The notes beneath the pieces are model-generated. The model did not search any database. It worked only from the letters and a program-made list of their open reading frames with translations, and was not told where the DNA came from. Below are positions 8,869-17,928 of a DNA stretch of 59,457 bases, one piece after another; the stretch's first letter is position 1; every line of letters starts with the position of its first letter. Position numbers and translations under genes: made by a program. This DNA is from an uncultured Muribaculaceae bacterium (GTDB lineage Bacteria > Bacteroidota > Bacteroidia > Bacteroidales > Muribaculaceae), in NCBI GenBank assembly GCA_958436175.1, contig CAUBJF010000014.1:1-59457 (forward strand), in the 5' to 3' direction.

Positions 8869-11800
8869 ATGTCGGAATTCGTCCATCTCCACGTACATTC
8901 ACACTATTCCTTGCTCGACGGCCTATCCACGCTGTCGGGCATCATAAAGAAAGCTGTTGCCGACGGCATGCCGGCAATAGCGCTGACCGATCATGGCAAC
9001 ATGTTCGGCATCAAAGAGTTCACCAACAGTATCAATAAGCATAACAAGGGTGTCAAAGGCGCGGTAGCCGATGCGAAGAAGAAAATCGAGGAGGCAGAAG
9101 CCGCCGGCGACACCGAAGCCCTTGAAGCCGCCAAAGCCGAACTCGAGAGCGCGAAAAAGAAGCACCTCAAGCCTATCATAGGCTGCGAAATGTATGTCGC
9201 TAACAATTCACTTCACGACAGAGGCGACAAAAACGACAAGGGCAACCACCTCATCGTGCTGGCAAAGAACCAAAAGGGCTACAAGAACCTTATCAAACTC
9301 GTATCTCAGGCCTGGACCGAAGGTTTCTATCATCACCCCAGGACCGACAAAGAGGCGATCTCTAAGCACCACGAGGGCCTAATAATATGCTCGGCCTGTC
9401 TCGGCGGCGAGATACCGCGACTGCTCCGCAACGGCCTATTCGAGGAAGCCGACAAGAGTGTCGCATGGTGGAAAAGCCTCATGGGCGACGACTATTATCT
9501 CGAACTCCAGCGTCATAAGGCCACAGTACCGAACGCCAATCACGAAACATACCGTCTCCAGATGGAGATAGAGCCCAAATTAATCGAGCTGGCAAGGAAA
9601 TACGACATCAAGCTCGTCGCCACCAACGACGCGCACTTCCTCGACGAAGGCGATGCAGAAGCCCACGACCGCCTCATCTGCCTGGCAACCAACCACTACT
9701 ACAACGACAGCAACAGAATGCTTTACTCCAAGCAGGAATGGCTCAAAACGACCGCCGAAATGGAGACTCTTTTTTCGGATATCCCTGAGGCACTGCTGAC
9801 TACCACAGAGATTGCCGACAAAGTCGAGGAATACAGCATCGACCATGCCCCTATCATGCCGAACTTCGCCATTCCGGAGGATTTCGGCACTGAAGAAGAG
9901 TACCGTTCGCGTATCACTGAACAAGAACTATACGACGAATTTACACGCGACGAACACGGCAACGTGATTGTCGACGAAGAAACAGGCCGCAAGACTATAG
10001 AACGTCTCGGAGGCTACGACAAGCTCTACCGAATCAAATTCGAGGCCGACTACCTTCGGAAAATCACCTACGAAGGAGCCGCCGGACGTTATGGCACCCC
10101 GCTGCCACCGGAAGTCGACGAACGAATAGTCTTCGAGCTCCATGTGATGAAGACGATGGGCTTTCCCGGCTACTTTCTTATCGTCCAGGACTTCATACGC
10201 GCCGGACGCTCGCTCGGTGTCAGCATAGGTCCTGGCCGTGGGTCGGCTGCAGGATCCGTCGTGGCCTACTGCCTCGGCATAACGCAGATCGACCCGCTGA
10301 AGTACGACCTTCTTTTCGAACGATTCCTCAACCCCGACCGTATATCGCTTCCCGATATCGACGTCGACTTCGACGACGATGGCCGCGAGACGGTGCTCAA
10401 CTATGTGACACAGCGCTACGGCGCGCCCAATGTGGCACATATCATCACCTACGGCACCATGGCGGCAAAATCGGCTATCAAGGACGTTGCACGCGTGATG
10501 CAGTACCCCATCTCGACCTCCAACACCCTCACGAAGATGATTCCGGCACATATGCCCATCGACCCCAAGGACCCAAACAAGGAGAAAGAGCTGAAACAGA
10601 CCGTAGCCAACTGCATAAACTATCTGCCTGAGTTCAAAGCAGAGATGGACAAAGACCCGGGCATACGCGAACTTCTCAACTTCGCCAACAAGCTCGAAGG
10701 GACGATGCGAAACACGGGCGTACATGCCTGCGGTGTCATCATCTGCCGCGACGACGTGACCGACTGGGTGCCTGTCAGCACGGCCGCCGATAAAAACGGC
10801 GACCGCATCCTCGTGACACAGTACGAAGGCAGCGTCATCGAGGACACCGGCCTCATCAAGATGGACTTCCTCGGACTCAAGACACTGTCTATTATCCGCG
10901 AGGCAGTAGCCAACATCAAGCATAGCCGCGGTATCGATATCGACATGGACAAGATACCTATCGACGATAAGAAGACCTACGAGCTTTACAGCCGCGGTGC
11001 TACCGTCGGTACTTTCCAGTTCGAATCGCCGGGCATGCAGCGATATCTACGAGAACTCAAGCCGAGCGTCTTCGAAGACCTCATCGCCATGAACGCCCTC
11101 TATCGTCCGGGGCCTATGGAAAAAATCCCCGACTTCATCCGGCGCAAGCAAGGCCTCGAACCTATCGTTTACGACATCCCCGAAATGGAGATGTATCTCA
11201 AGGACACCTACGGTATCACTGTCTATCAGGAACAGGTGATGCTCCTGTCTCGCCTCCTTGCCGACTTCACACGCGGCGAGAGCGACACTCTCCGTAAAGC
11301 GATGGGTAAGAAAATGAAGGACAAGATGGACCACCTCAAAGGGAAATTCCTTTCCGGCGGCCAGAAGAAAGGTCACAAAGAAGAAGTCCTCAACAAGATA
11401 TGGGGCGAGTGGGAGAAGTTCGCCTCCTATGCCTTCAACAAAAGTCACGCCACATGCTATAGCTGGGTAGCCTTCCAGACAGGCTATCTCAAGGCCAACT
11501 ATCCGGCGGAATTCATGGCCGCCGTCCTCAGCCGGAACCTGACGGATATCAACAAGCTGAGTTTCTACATGGACGAATGTAAAGCCATGGGGCTTAATGT
11601 CAAAGGCCCCGACATCAACGAATCGCAGAACACCTTCAGCGTTTCGGGTACTGACGTTATACGCTTCGGACTGTCAGCAATCAAGGGCATAGGCCACGAC
11701 GTTGTCGAAGGTATCATCCAGGAGCGAGAGAAAGGCGGTCCGTTCAAGGATATCTACGACTTCGTCGAGCGCGTACCGTCGTCGACTATCAACCGTCGAG

Positions 11801-12696
11801 TCTTCGACAATCTTGTGATAGCCGGAGCCTTCGACTGCTTCGAAGGCATCAAACGCGAAGACCTCGTCGCCGAGGACGGCAAACGCGGCGAGACCGTCAG
11901 CGAACGCCTGCTCCGTTACGGCTCACAGCGACAGAGCGAACACCGCATGATGTCGGCCTCACTGTTCGCTTTCGACGACGAAGTTACCAACCAGAGCCGT
12001 CCGTCGATACCGTCGGCTCCGGCATGGGACAACCTCACGCGCCTCAACCGTGAACGTGAGCTCGTCGGCATGTACTTATCGGCCCATCCACTCGACAAGC
12101 ACTGGCTCGAAGTGAAATACGGTGTCGAGCACACGGCAGTCGACAAAAACGAGATATCGACTCCGACGACTTCACCAGTCATCTTTGCGGGCATGGTGAC
12201 AGCCACAGAAGAAAAGCAGACATTCGGAGGCTCGACGATGCTGATAGTCAAAGTCGAGGACTATTCCGGGGCCACCGACTTCGCCCTGTTCGAGAAACAG
12301 AGGGCAGAATTCGGACATCTATGCACACCCGGCACGGCTGTCTACGTGACCGGCAACTTCCGCTCGTTCCGCAACAAGGCCAATGGCACATCGACAGTGC
12401 GTTTCGGTGTTGAAAAGATCATACCTCTGGACGGGCTGCAGGGCAAACTGATTACCGACCTCTCGATATGCGGCACACCGTCTGAACTGCAACAGCTCGA
12501 AGAGCTGCTTGCCGATGCCGCGGCAGCTTCCGAACCGGGAAACAATGTTCCTGTCAACTTTACCATCTTTGACCCCGAGATAGGCCGCAAACTCCATTTC
12601 ACAAGCGCCGTACGACTCACTCTGACTCGCAAATTCCTCGAAGAGCTTGCCGATTCGGGCATAGAGTTCAAGGTCAACCATAAGTCCTACGCCTGA
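8869..12696 (+). CDS. dnaE: DNA polymerase III alpha subunit
   Basis: This is the replicative polymerase catalytic subunit, 1275 residues. I start it at the ATG of MSEFVHLHVHSHYSLLDG: it has GGAG 11 bases upstream, and the frame upstream of it runs into the promoter. The N-terminal PHP domain (HLHVHSHYSLLDG, ALTDHGNMFG) carries a charged, helix-prone insert at about residues 56-100 of the kind I recall in other Bacteroidales DnaE. The palm-domain catalytic aspartates are in LPDIDVDFDDDGR (D496, D498, D500). A helix-hairpin-helix region, an OB-fold (around VIFAGMVTATEEK) and a C-terminal domain follow. It stands as its own unit ahead of trxA. Confidence 0.96.
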   Translation: MSEFVHLHVHSHYSLLDGLSTLSGIIKKAVADGMPAIALTDHGNMFGIKEFTNSINKHNKGVKGAVADAKKKIEEAEAAGDTEALEAAKAELESAKKKHLKPIIGCEMYVANNSLHDRGDKNDKGNHLIVLAKNQKGYKNLIKLVSQAWTEGFYHHPRTDKEAISKHHEGLIICSACLGGEIPRLLRNGLFEEADKSVAWWKSLMGDDYYLELQRHKATVPNANHETYRLQMEIEPKLIELARKYDIKLVATNDAHFLDEGDAEAHDRLICLATNHYYNDSNRMLYSKQEWLKTTAEMETLFSDIPEALLTTTEIADKVEEYSIDHAPIMPNFAIPEDFGTEEEYRSRITEQELYDEFTRDEHGNVIVDEETGRKTIERLGGYDKLYRIKFEADYLRKITYEGAAGRYGTPLPPEVDERIVFELHVMKTMGFPGYFLIVQDFIRAGRSLGVSIGPGRGSAAGSVVAYCLGITQIDPLKYDLLFERFLNPDRISLPDIDVDFDDDGRETVLNYVTQRYGAPNVAHIITYGTMAAKSAIKDVARVMQYPISTSNTLTKMIPAHMPIDPKDPNKEKELKQTVANCINYLPEFKAEMDKDPGIRELLNFANKLEGTMRNTGVHACGVIICRDDVTDWVPVSTAADKNGDRILVTQYEGSVIEDTGLIKMDFLGLKTLSIIREAVANIKHSRGIDIDMDKIPIDDKKTYELYSRGATVGTFQFESPGMQRYLRELKPSVFEDLIAMNALYRPGPMEKIPDFIRRKQGLEPIVYDIPEMEMYLKDTYGITVYQEQVMLLSRLLADFTRGESDTLRKAMGKKMKDKMDHLKGKFLSGGQKKGHKEEVLNKIWGEWEKFASYAFNKSHATCYSWVAFQTGYLKANYPAEFMAAVLSRNLTDINKLSFYMDECKAMGLNVKGPDINESQNTFSVSGTDVIRFGLSAIKGIGHDVVEGIIQEREKGGPFKDIYDFVERVPSSTINRRVFDNLVIAGAFDCFEGIKREDLVAEDGKRGETVSERLLRYGSQRQSEHRMMSASLFAFDDEVTNQSRPSIPSAPAWDNLTRLNRERELVGMYLSAHPLDKHWLEVKYGVEHTAVDKNEISTPTTSPVIFAGMVTATEEKQTFGGSTMLIVKVEDYSGATDFALFEKQRAEFGHLCTPGTAVYVTGNFRSFRNKANGTSTVRFGVEKIIPLDGLQGKLITDLSICGTPSELQQLEELLADAAAASEPGNNVPVNFTIFDPEIGRKLHFTSAVRLTLTRKFLEELADSGIEFKVNHKSYA

Positions 12697-12748
12697 TTAC
12701 TTTAGTTTATTTAGCTATAAATATAGCCGGAGCAAGAACAAAAAACAG

Positions 12749-12756
12749 TAATTTTG
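12749..12756 (+). promoter_or_regulatory. -7 promoter box of trxA
   Basis: TAATTTTG in the context gTAATTTTGc lies 39 bases before the thioredoxin ATG, the same element as before dnaE and eno. No clear -33 TTTG is seen. An inverted repeat, GCTATA-AA-TATAGC, lies just upstream around 12714-12727. Confidence 0.5.
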
Positions 12757-12794
12757 CAGATTATTACACAAGAAAACCCTAACATAAAAAAGAC

Positions 12795-13112
12795 ATGACT
12801 ATCACCGACGAAAATGTTAATGAGATAATAGCCAGCGGCAAGCCCGTAGTAATCGACTTCTGGGCAACCTGGTGCGGCCCCTGTATGGCCATGGCACCCA
12901 CAATCGACGCCCTTGCCAAGGAATACGAAGGCAAGGTAGTCATCGGCAAGTACAACACCGACGAAGAGAACGATTTCTGCTCCGAAAACGGTGTCCGCGG
13001 CCTTCCTACCCTCCTCTTCTTCAAAGACGGCAAGAAGACAGCCATCCGACTCACCGGCGCACAGAAGCCCGAAGCTATCCGCCAGAAGATAGAAGAACTC
13101 ATCGCCCTTTAA
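12795..13112 (+). CDS. trxA: Thioredoxin
   Basis: This 105-residue cytoplasmic thiol-disulfide oxidoreductase has the thioredoxin fold and the active site WCGPC (C27 and C30), preceded by VVIDFWATW and followed by the conserved cis-proline segment GLPTLLFFKDG. Its length equals classical TrxA and it has no signal peptide. It has its own promoter after dnaE and is followed 30 bases later by nnr on the same strand, so the two may share transcripts. Confidence 0.95.
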   Translation: MTITDENVNEIIASGKPVVIDFWATWCGPCMAMAPTIDALAKEYEGKVVIGKYNTDEENDFCSENGVRGLPTLLFFKDGKKTAIRLTGAQKPEAIRQKIEELIAL

Positions 13113-13142
13113 GATCAAGCACACTACTCTCGTCGCCCCGAT

Positions 13143-14729
13143 ATGAAAAATATTTACACCCCAGCCGACATCGACGCTATTATGGAAGCCACCATAGGGA
13201 ATCTGGAGCATATCTCCGAACTCCCGGCAGCCGAACAGCGTCAATGGATGCGTCGTCGGGCTGAATTTGTCGACATGGTCGGCGAGCAGGCGGCGAATGA
13301 GGTTATGGCAATGAGAGGAGACAGCGACGCTCCGGTCCTCGTCTTCGCAGGCGACGACATATGCGGAGCGTACGCTCTTGCAACGGCCACAGCACTACAC
13401 GCTGCCGGGTGCATGGCTCATGTATGCCTCTTCAACATCGGCGGCAACATGCTGACACCCGACAACCGTGCCGCACGCGACCGTTTTCTTGAAATTGCGA
13501 TGCCCGAATACCTTGAGGAAGTCGTCAACCCCGGAGTCCATTACCATATGCCGGATATGGACAAAGGCACTATCGTCGTCGACGGACTTTTCGGGAGTAG
13601 CTATAAGAAACCTCTTCGCGGAGGCTATCAGGCGCTGGCAAGGTATATCAACGAGATAGGGCCACGAGTCATAGCCATCGACATACCGTCGGGAATGACC
13701 CTCGACCTCTCCGTAGGAATGATAAACCGCAATATCATCCATGCCGACCTCACCTTGGCCATCGTAGGTCCCACCCTCGCCTTCTTCATGCCTGAGAACG
13801 CACAGCTCATAGGCACATGGAAGACCCTGAGGCTGCCTCTCGACAAAAGCACTGCACCGAAATGCAAGTACCGGCTCGTCGACGCCAAGGCCATCAAGAG
13901 CGTCATGCCGCCGCGCGACCCATATGCCGACAAGCACGACCTGGGAAGCGCACTCATCTATGCCGGATCGTACGGCATGCTTGGGGCGGCCGTCATGTGC
14001 ACAAAGGCAGCTGCGCGCTCAGGCTGCGGGAGGGTGACATGTCACGGCCCACGCTGCGGTTTCTACGTCATGCAGACTTCCGAACCCACAGCCATGTTCG
14101 AGACGGACGGTGCGGACCTCGACATACAGCGTTTCGAGAGCCATGTCGAACCGGACGCTGTGGCCATAGGACCAGGTATCGGACACTCCGACGCTACGGT
14201 CTACGGGCTCGAACGTTTCATCAAGGCTGCCCAGTCCACGTCGACACCCATCATACTCGATGCCGACGCGCTCAACTGCATAGCCATCAAGCCCTCGATG
14301 CTTGATTTCATACCGGCACGCTCCGTTATTACACCACATGCCGGAGAATTCGACCGTCTGTTCGGAGGACACAACTGTCAGTCGGTACGCCTTCTCAAGG
14401 CTGTAGAGATGGCAGCCCGCCATAAAATCATCATTGTCCTCAAAAGCCACTACACCATGACCGTATGGCCCGACGGCGAAATACTCGTCAATTCATCGGG
14501 TACCGACGCCCTCGCCACAGCAGGCAGCGGCGATGTCCTGACGGGACTGATGTGCGGACTGGCAGCCCAGAAGATGCTTCCTGAGCTGGCCGCCGTAGCA
14601 GCAGTCTACATACACGGTATTGCCGGAAAAATCGCGGCTTCTCAGCACGGCAACAGAAGCACCACCGCCATCGACATAGCCGAGGCAATAGGACAAGCAA
14701 TAGAATCCATCGTCAACCCACGCAAATGA
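13143..14729 (+). CDS. nnr: Bifunctional NAD(P)H-hydrate epimerase/dehydratase
   Basis: This metabolite-repair enzyme is built as a fusion of 528 residues: an N-terminal YjeF_N epimerase domain (about 1-215) and a C-terminal ribokinase-like ADP-dependent dehydratase (about 240-520). The C-half is well kept: DLGSALIYAGSYGMLGAAVM, HAGEFDRLFG and the AGSGDVLTG anion-hole/catalytic motif. The N-half keeps VVDGLFGSSYKKPL and AIDIPSGM, but the glycine-rich loop usually read as GPGNNGGD is here GDDICGAY (residues 70-77). The dehydratase is therefore probably active and the epimerase is doubtful. Its stop overlaps the start of the DUF4831 gene by four bases (ATGA). Confidence 0.9.
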   Translation: MKNIYTPADIDAIMEATIGNLEHISELPAAEQRQWMRRRAEFVDMVGEQAANEVMAMRGDSDAPVLVFAGDDICGAYALATATALHAAGCMAHVCLFNIGGNMLTPDNRAARDRFLEIAMPEYLEEVVNPGVHYHMPDMDKGTIVVDGLFGSSYKKPLRGGYQALARYINEIGPRVIAIDIPSGMTLDLSVGMINRNIIHADLTLAIVGPTLAFFMPENAQLIGTWKTLRLPLDKSTAPKCKYRLVDAKAIKSVMPPRDPYADKHDLGSALIYAGSYGMLGAAVMCTKAAARSGCGRVTCHGPRCGFYVMQTSEPTAMFETDGADLDIQRFESHVEPDAVAIGPGIGHSDATVYGLERFIKAAQSTSTPIILDADALNCIAIKPSMLDFIPARSVITPHAGEFDRLFGGHNCQSVRLLKAVEMAARHKIIIVLKSHYTMTVWPDGEILVNSSGTDALATAGSGDVLTGLMCGLAAQKMLPELAAVAAVYIHGIAGKIAASQHGNRSTTAIDIAEAIGQAIESIVNPRK

Positions 14730-15826
14730 AGAACTCTCTCACAAGCGCCCTGATACTGCTACTGGCAGTTAGCGCGGGCACGGCACATGCCCAAACATCG
14801 CAAAAACTAAGCGCCGGAAAGGCTACGGAATACGGCCTTGTATACTCGCTTCCTGTCACGGCCATCGACATATACCTCGAAGCCGAACTTACAGAAGAAC
14901 ATCCCGGCGAATTCCACAACTATGCGCGCCGACACCTCGGAGTGAACAACGCTATAACCAAAGACTCCCGGACGGCACGTCTCAAGAGTGCTACAATAGT
15001 ACCACGCGGCATTGCCGACCCGGAACAAAAATGGCTTGCACAGTTCAAAATCGGTTCGGCACCGTTTATGATTCTTGATGAGGCCGGAGTACCTCTTGCC
15101 ATCAATACAGAAAATATCCCTGCTGCCGAAGTACCGACAGTGCCTGAGGCCGTTGCCGCAGCCCCGTCGCCCCTTGAGACCGAAGCAGCCCGTCAGGCCG
15201 TGACACAGGACATGGCTCGCAGCTCGTCGACATCCAAGAAAGCCGAGCTTGCAGCACAACGCATCTTCGAACTACGCGAGACACGCTCTGATATCCTTTC
15301 GGGTCAGGCCGACAATCCGCCGGCCGACGGCAAAGCTATGGAACTTGTCCTTGACAACCTGTCGGCACAGGAGGCTGCCCTTACTGCTATGTTCTGCGGC
15401 ACACGCTCGATATCGACCGTAGTCGAGAAGATCACTGTAGTACCCGACTCCGACGAGGTCAAGGGCGACATACTCGCACGTCTGTCGGCCGTCGAAGGCA
15501 TTATCGACAGCAAGGACCTTGCCGGCGCACCTATCACTCTAAATATCAAAATACTTGAAAAAGGCGAGCTGCCGACACTCGACAACGGCACCACCAAATC
15601 CTTCCCCAAAGGAGGTGTAGCATACCGTATCCCCGGCACTGCCCTCATCAGCATCGATTACGACGGACAGACCATCGCTTCCAAAGAGGTTTCGCTGGCC
15701 CAGCTGGGTGTCGTTTTCGGACTCGACCCAAAACTATTCACAGACAAAAAAGCCCCCTCGATGGTTCTTTTCGAACCGGCCACGGGAGCTATTTTAGAAA
15801 TAGGGACTGCCACAGCGGTTCAATAA
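14726..15826 (+). CDS. DUF4831 family secreted protein
   Basis: The 366-residue protein starts with a signal peptide (about residues 1-22, ending AHAQ) and is therefore periplasmic or outer-membrane associated. The body matches the Bacteroidota family DUF4831, recognisable by KATEYGLVYSLPVTAIDIYL, the HNYARRHLG segment and the later GVAYRIPGTALISI. The function of the family is unknown to me. The start overlaps the nnr stop (ATGA), so translation is probably coupled, although no functional link to NAD(P)H repair is obvious. The gene ends base to base against the convergent TPR gene. Confidence 0.85.
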   Translation: MKNSLTSALILLLAVSAGTAHAQTSQKLSAGKATEYGLVYSLPVTAIDIYLEAELTEEHPGEFHNYARRHLGVNNAITKDSRTARLKSATIVPRGIADPEQKWLAQFKIGSAPFMILDEAGVPLAINTENIPAAEVPTVPEAVAAAPSPLETEAARQAVTQDMARSSSTSKKAELAAQRIFELRETRSDILSGQADNPPADGKAMELVLDNLSAQEAALTAMFCGTRSISTVVEKITVVPDSDEVKGDILARLSAVEGIIDSKDLAGAPITLNIKILEKGELPTLDNGTTKSFPKGGVAYRIPGTALISIDYDGQTIASKEVSLAQLGVVFGLDPKLFTDKKAPSMVLFEPATGAILEIGTATAVQ

Positions 15827-16090
15827 TCAGGGATTATATAGATCCTTGTTATAGAAATCCATAATTTCACGAGCTTGCTCAAGTGCCGTCGCCGCCTCCG
15901 ATTCCGGATCGGCGGCGGCGGCCTTTTCATAGAAAGATATGGCTTCTGTTTTGTTGCCTTTCTTCCATTCTATCCGTCCGCGCATATAGAAAACCCACGC
16001 CTGGTCTTCCTGCTTCTTATCGTCAAGCAATGCCTCCGCCTCGTCGAGACAGTTGGCATTGAAAAGGGCCATTATTCTATCCTTGTCCAT
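15827..16090 (-). CDS. Small TPR-type protein
   Basis: This 87-residue acidic protein begins MDKDRIMALFNANCLDEA and contains helix pairs with the TPR pattern, for example WVFYMRGRIEWKKGNKTEAI followed by FYEKAAAADPESEAA. I start at the ATG at 16088-16090; the next one upstream adds only MPFIFILIL. It has no signal peptide and is probably a cytoplasmic protein-interaction module. The terminator of the nuclease gene sits just upstream, so it must have its own promoter, which I cannot identify. Confidence 0.72.
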   Translation of the reverse strand: MDKDRIMALFNANCLDEAEALLDDKKQEDQAWVFYMRGRIEWKKGNKTEAISFYEKAAAADPESEAATALEQAREIMDFYNKDLYNP

Positions 16091-16106
16091 AAGTATCAAT
16101 ATAAAT

Positions 16107-16141
16107 ATAAAAGGCAAGACATGCCTATGACATGCCTTGCC
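16107..16141 (-). terminator. Terminator of the endonuclease gene
   Basis: GGCAAGACATG (16113-16123) pairs with CATGCCTTGCC (16131-16141) with one A-C mismatch and a 7-base loop. On the minus strand the hairpin is followed by TTTTATATTT. It lies 12 bases after the nuclease stop codon. Confidence 0.75.
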
Positions 16142-16153
16142 AAATGATTATTT

Positions 16154-17809
16154 TCAACGCACCGAAACTTTCAGGGGCGAACGATGCGAGTCGGTGACAA
16201 TCAGATAGACACCGGCCGATATCTCGACATCCATATCCTGCGATACAGTACCGATTTCCTTGACAAGACGGCCTGCGACATCATAAATGCGGCAACCTGT
16301 CTGCGGCGAACTGCATATGAAGCGGATGAAGCCAGGGAAGGAACGCACAATCAGGGGTTCATCATCCAGAATGTCCTCGATACCGCTGTGGTTGACAAAG
16401 ACGACATTCGACATCGGCGACATATGTCCGAGACGGACGCTCTGCACAGTGTATGATTCCTGATCGGAGGAACCGAAGCCTGTAATCTCAAGCGAAGTGT
16501 CTTCGGCGGGTAGAGTCTCGGTAAAAGCGTCGCCACCTACGTAGCGAGTCCTGGTCACAAGATAATAATCGACAACATCCCCAAGAGGAGCTTCCCAGTT
16601 CGCAGTATAGCTGTCGGATGTAACATCCGTAGCAGGGAGGGCGTTGACTGCCGAAAGAGTCGGCACAGGCAGACATTCGCCGCGAAGAACGACGGAACGA
16701 GATCCGAAAGCACCCGAGAGCAGCAGCTTAGTACTATGTTGACCAAGAGCGGAAGGCTCATAGGTCACTGTCAGCCAGTATCCGTCATCGCTGCACACCA
16801 GCGAGGCGGGTATTCCGTCCTGGGGAACAGAGAACATGTTGCTGTCGCCGCTCCAGAGTGTCACATCAATGCTTCCGGTCAGGTTCTTGCCATGTACATA
16901 AAGTTTGCTGCCGAGGCTGCTGCCGAGCGCAACCTGTCCGAACTGTAGTTCCATATCCTTCGTCGGAGCCAGAAGCTCTGGATCGCCGGTTGGAGGTACC
17001 ACCACACTGCCGGGAGTAAAACTCTCGCCTTTCTTTGTTCCCCAGAGGTATTCGGCCAGCTCGGGCATATCGATGAAGGGGTTACGGTTGTTCTGTATAG
17101 CGAAAACGGCCTCGTTACGGTCTATCTCCTTCTGGCTCACGGGATCGTCTCGATGCCATTTCATCAAAAGCTCGACCGACCAGCCGTTGAGCGTCGGGTA
17201 GAGATTCTGGCTGACCATATAGGTATATTTCCACGTCAGGTCCTGATAGGCTGTGGCCATATAGAAATACGTGCGAGCAAAGTCGCCTTTATACTGGTCG
17301 TCAGGTTCAAACACAAAAGAAGCGCCTCCGCCCTGTCCGTTGACAGGATATCCTACCGCACATATACCGTTGTCGAACTTCACATTCGAACTGCGGTTGA
17401 CAATTCCGAGGGGGTAGTTGCTTTTGGCCGTATTGGCATCTCTCTCACTGGGATACAGATGATTGAGGTCCACATATGCGCCTACGCTCGTCGAGCCGCC
17501 CCACCAGCTTTTCGGAAATGAGTGTTCACGGTTAAGCCCCGAAAACGAGGGAGCATACAGAGGGATGTCGGAGTACATGTCCCACCATCGATGTGAGTCC
17601 GGATACACATCAGTCTGCTGAAAATAGTGTGGCAGATTCGAGTATGTCACTCTCGTGAAGTTATGGACGATGGTGTGTATGGCGGTCTTGAGCTCGCCTT
17701 CTTTCTTACCATCCAGTGACGAATAATACCCGGCAGGAATATCTGCGGATGCATAGGCAGCCGCAAGGAGCGATAGTAGCGCGGCAACAGTGCGGTAGAA
17801 GTGCTTCAT
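16154..17809 (-). CDS. Secreted endonuclease I family nuclease with T9SS-like C-terminal tail
   Basis: The 551-residue protein starts at MKHFYRTV, with a signal peptide of about 22 residues ending YASA; upstream in-frame residues do not look like a secretion signal. The endonuclease I domain shows GLNREHSFPKSWWGG (catalytic His, beta-beta-metal type) and DLNHLYPSERDANTAKSNYP. It is followed by an immunoglobulin-like segment, a fibronectin-III-like domain and a C-terminal tail (IYDVAGRLVKEI, then GVYLIV) like type A T9SS sorting domains. It probably degrades extracellular DNA or RNA for nutrients. It lies downstream of ald, with a hairpin in between. Confidence 0.86.
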   Translation of the reverse strand: MKHFYRTVAALLSLLAAAYASADIPAGYYSSLDGKKEGELKTAIHTIVHNFTRVTYSNLPHYFQQTDVYPDSHRWWDMYSDIPLYAPSFSGLNREHSFPKSWWGGSTSVGAYVDLNHLYPSERDANTAKSNYPLGIVNRSSNVKFDNGICAVGYPVNGQGGGASFVFEPDDQYKGDFARTYFYMATAYQDLTWKYTYMVSQNLYPTLNGWSVELLMKWHRDDPVSQKEIDRNEAVFAIQNNRNPFIDMPELAEYLWGTKKGESFTPGSVVVPPTGDPELLAPTKDMELQFGQVALGSSLGSKLYVHGKNLTGSIDVTLWSGDSNMFSVPQDGIPASLVCSDDGYWLTVTYEPSALGQHSTKLLLSGAFGSRSVVLRGECLPVPTLSAVNALPATDVTSDSYTANWEAPLGDVVDYYLVTRTRYVGGDAFTETLPAEDTSLEITGFGSSDQESYTVQSVRLGHMSPMSNVVFVNHSGIEDILDDEPLIVRSFPGFIRFICSSPQTGCRIYDVAGRLVKEIGTVSQDMDVEISAGVYLIVTDSHRSPLKVSVR

Positions 17810-17849
17810 GCGATGAAGGTTTTTATAAGGATTAAAACGGCAGAGAAAT

Positions 17850-17878
17850 CGGGTACAGGGACTTAGGCCCTGCACCCG
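17850..17878 (-). terminator. Hairpin after alanine dehydrogenase, possible terminator
   Basis: CGGGTACAGGG (17850-17860) pairs with CCCTGCACCCG (17868-17878) with one mismatch. The run of T is stronger on the plus strand (GTTTTT) than on the minus strand (ATTT), yet both flanking genes are leftward. It may be a weak terminator or an mRNA-stabilising stem between ald and the nuclease gene. Confidence 0.4.
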
Positions 17879-17928
17879 GTTTTTAAACAATTTAAGAGTG
17901 AGCTTCGTTCAGGGAAACTCCTATGGTA

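Noticed and set aside
9928..10923. Minus-strand open frame of 331 codons inside dnaE
   Set aside because: It is antisense to the DnaE polymerase core and has no start context or protein motif.
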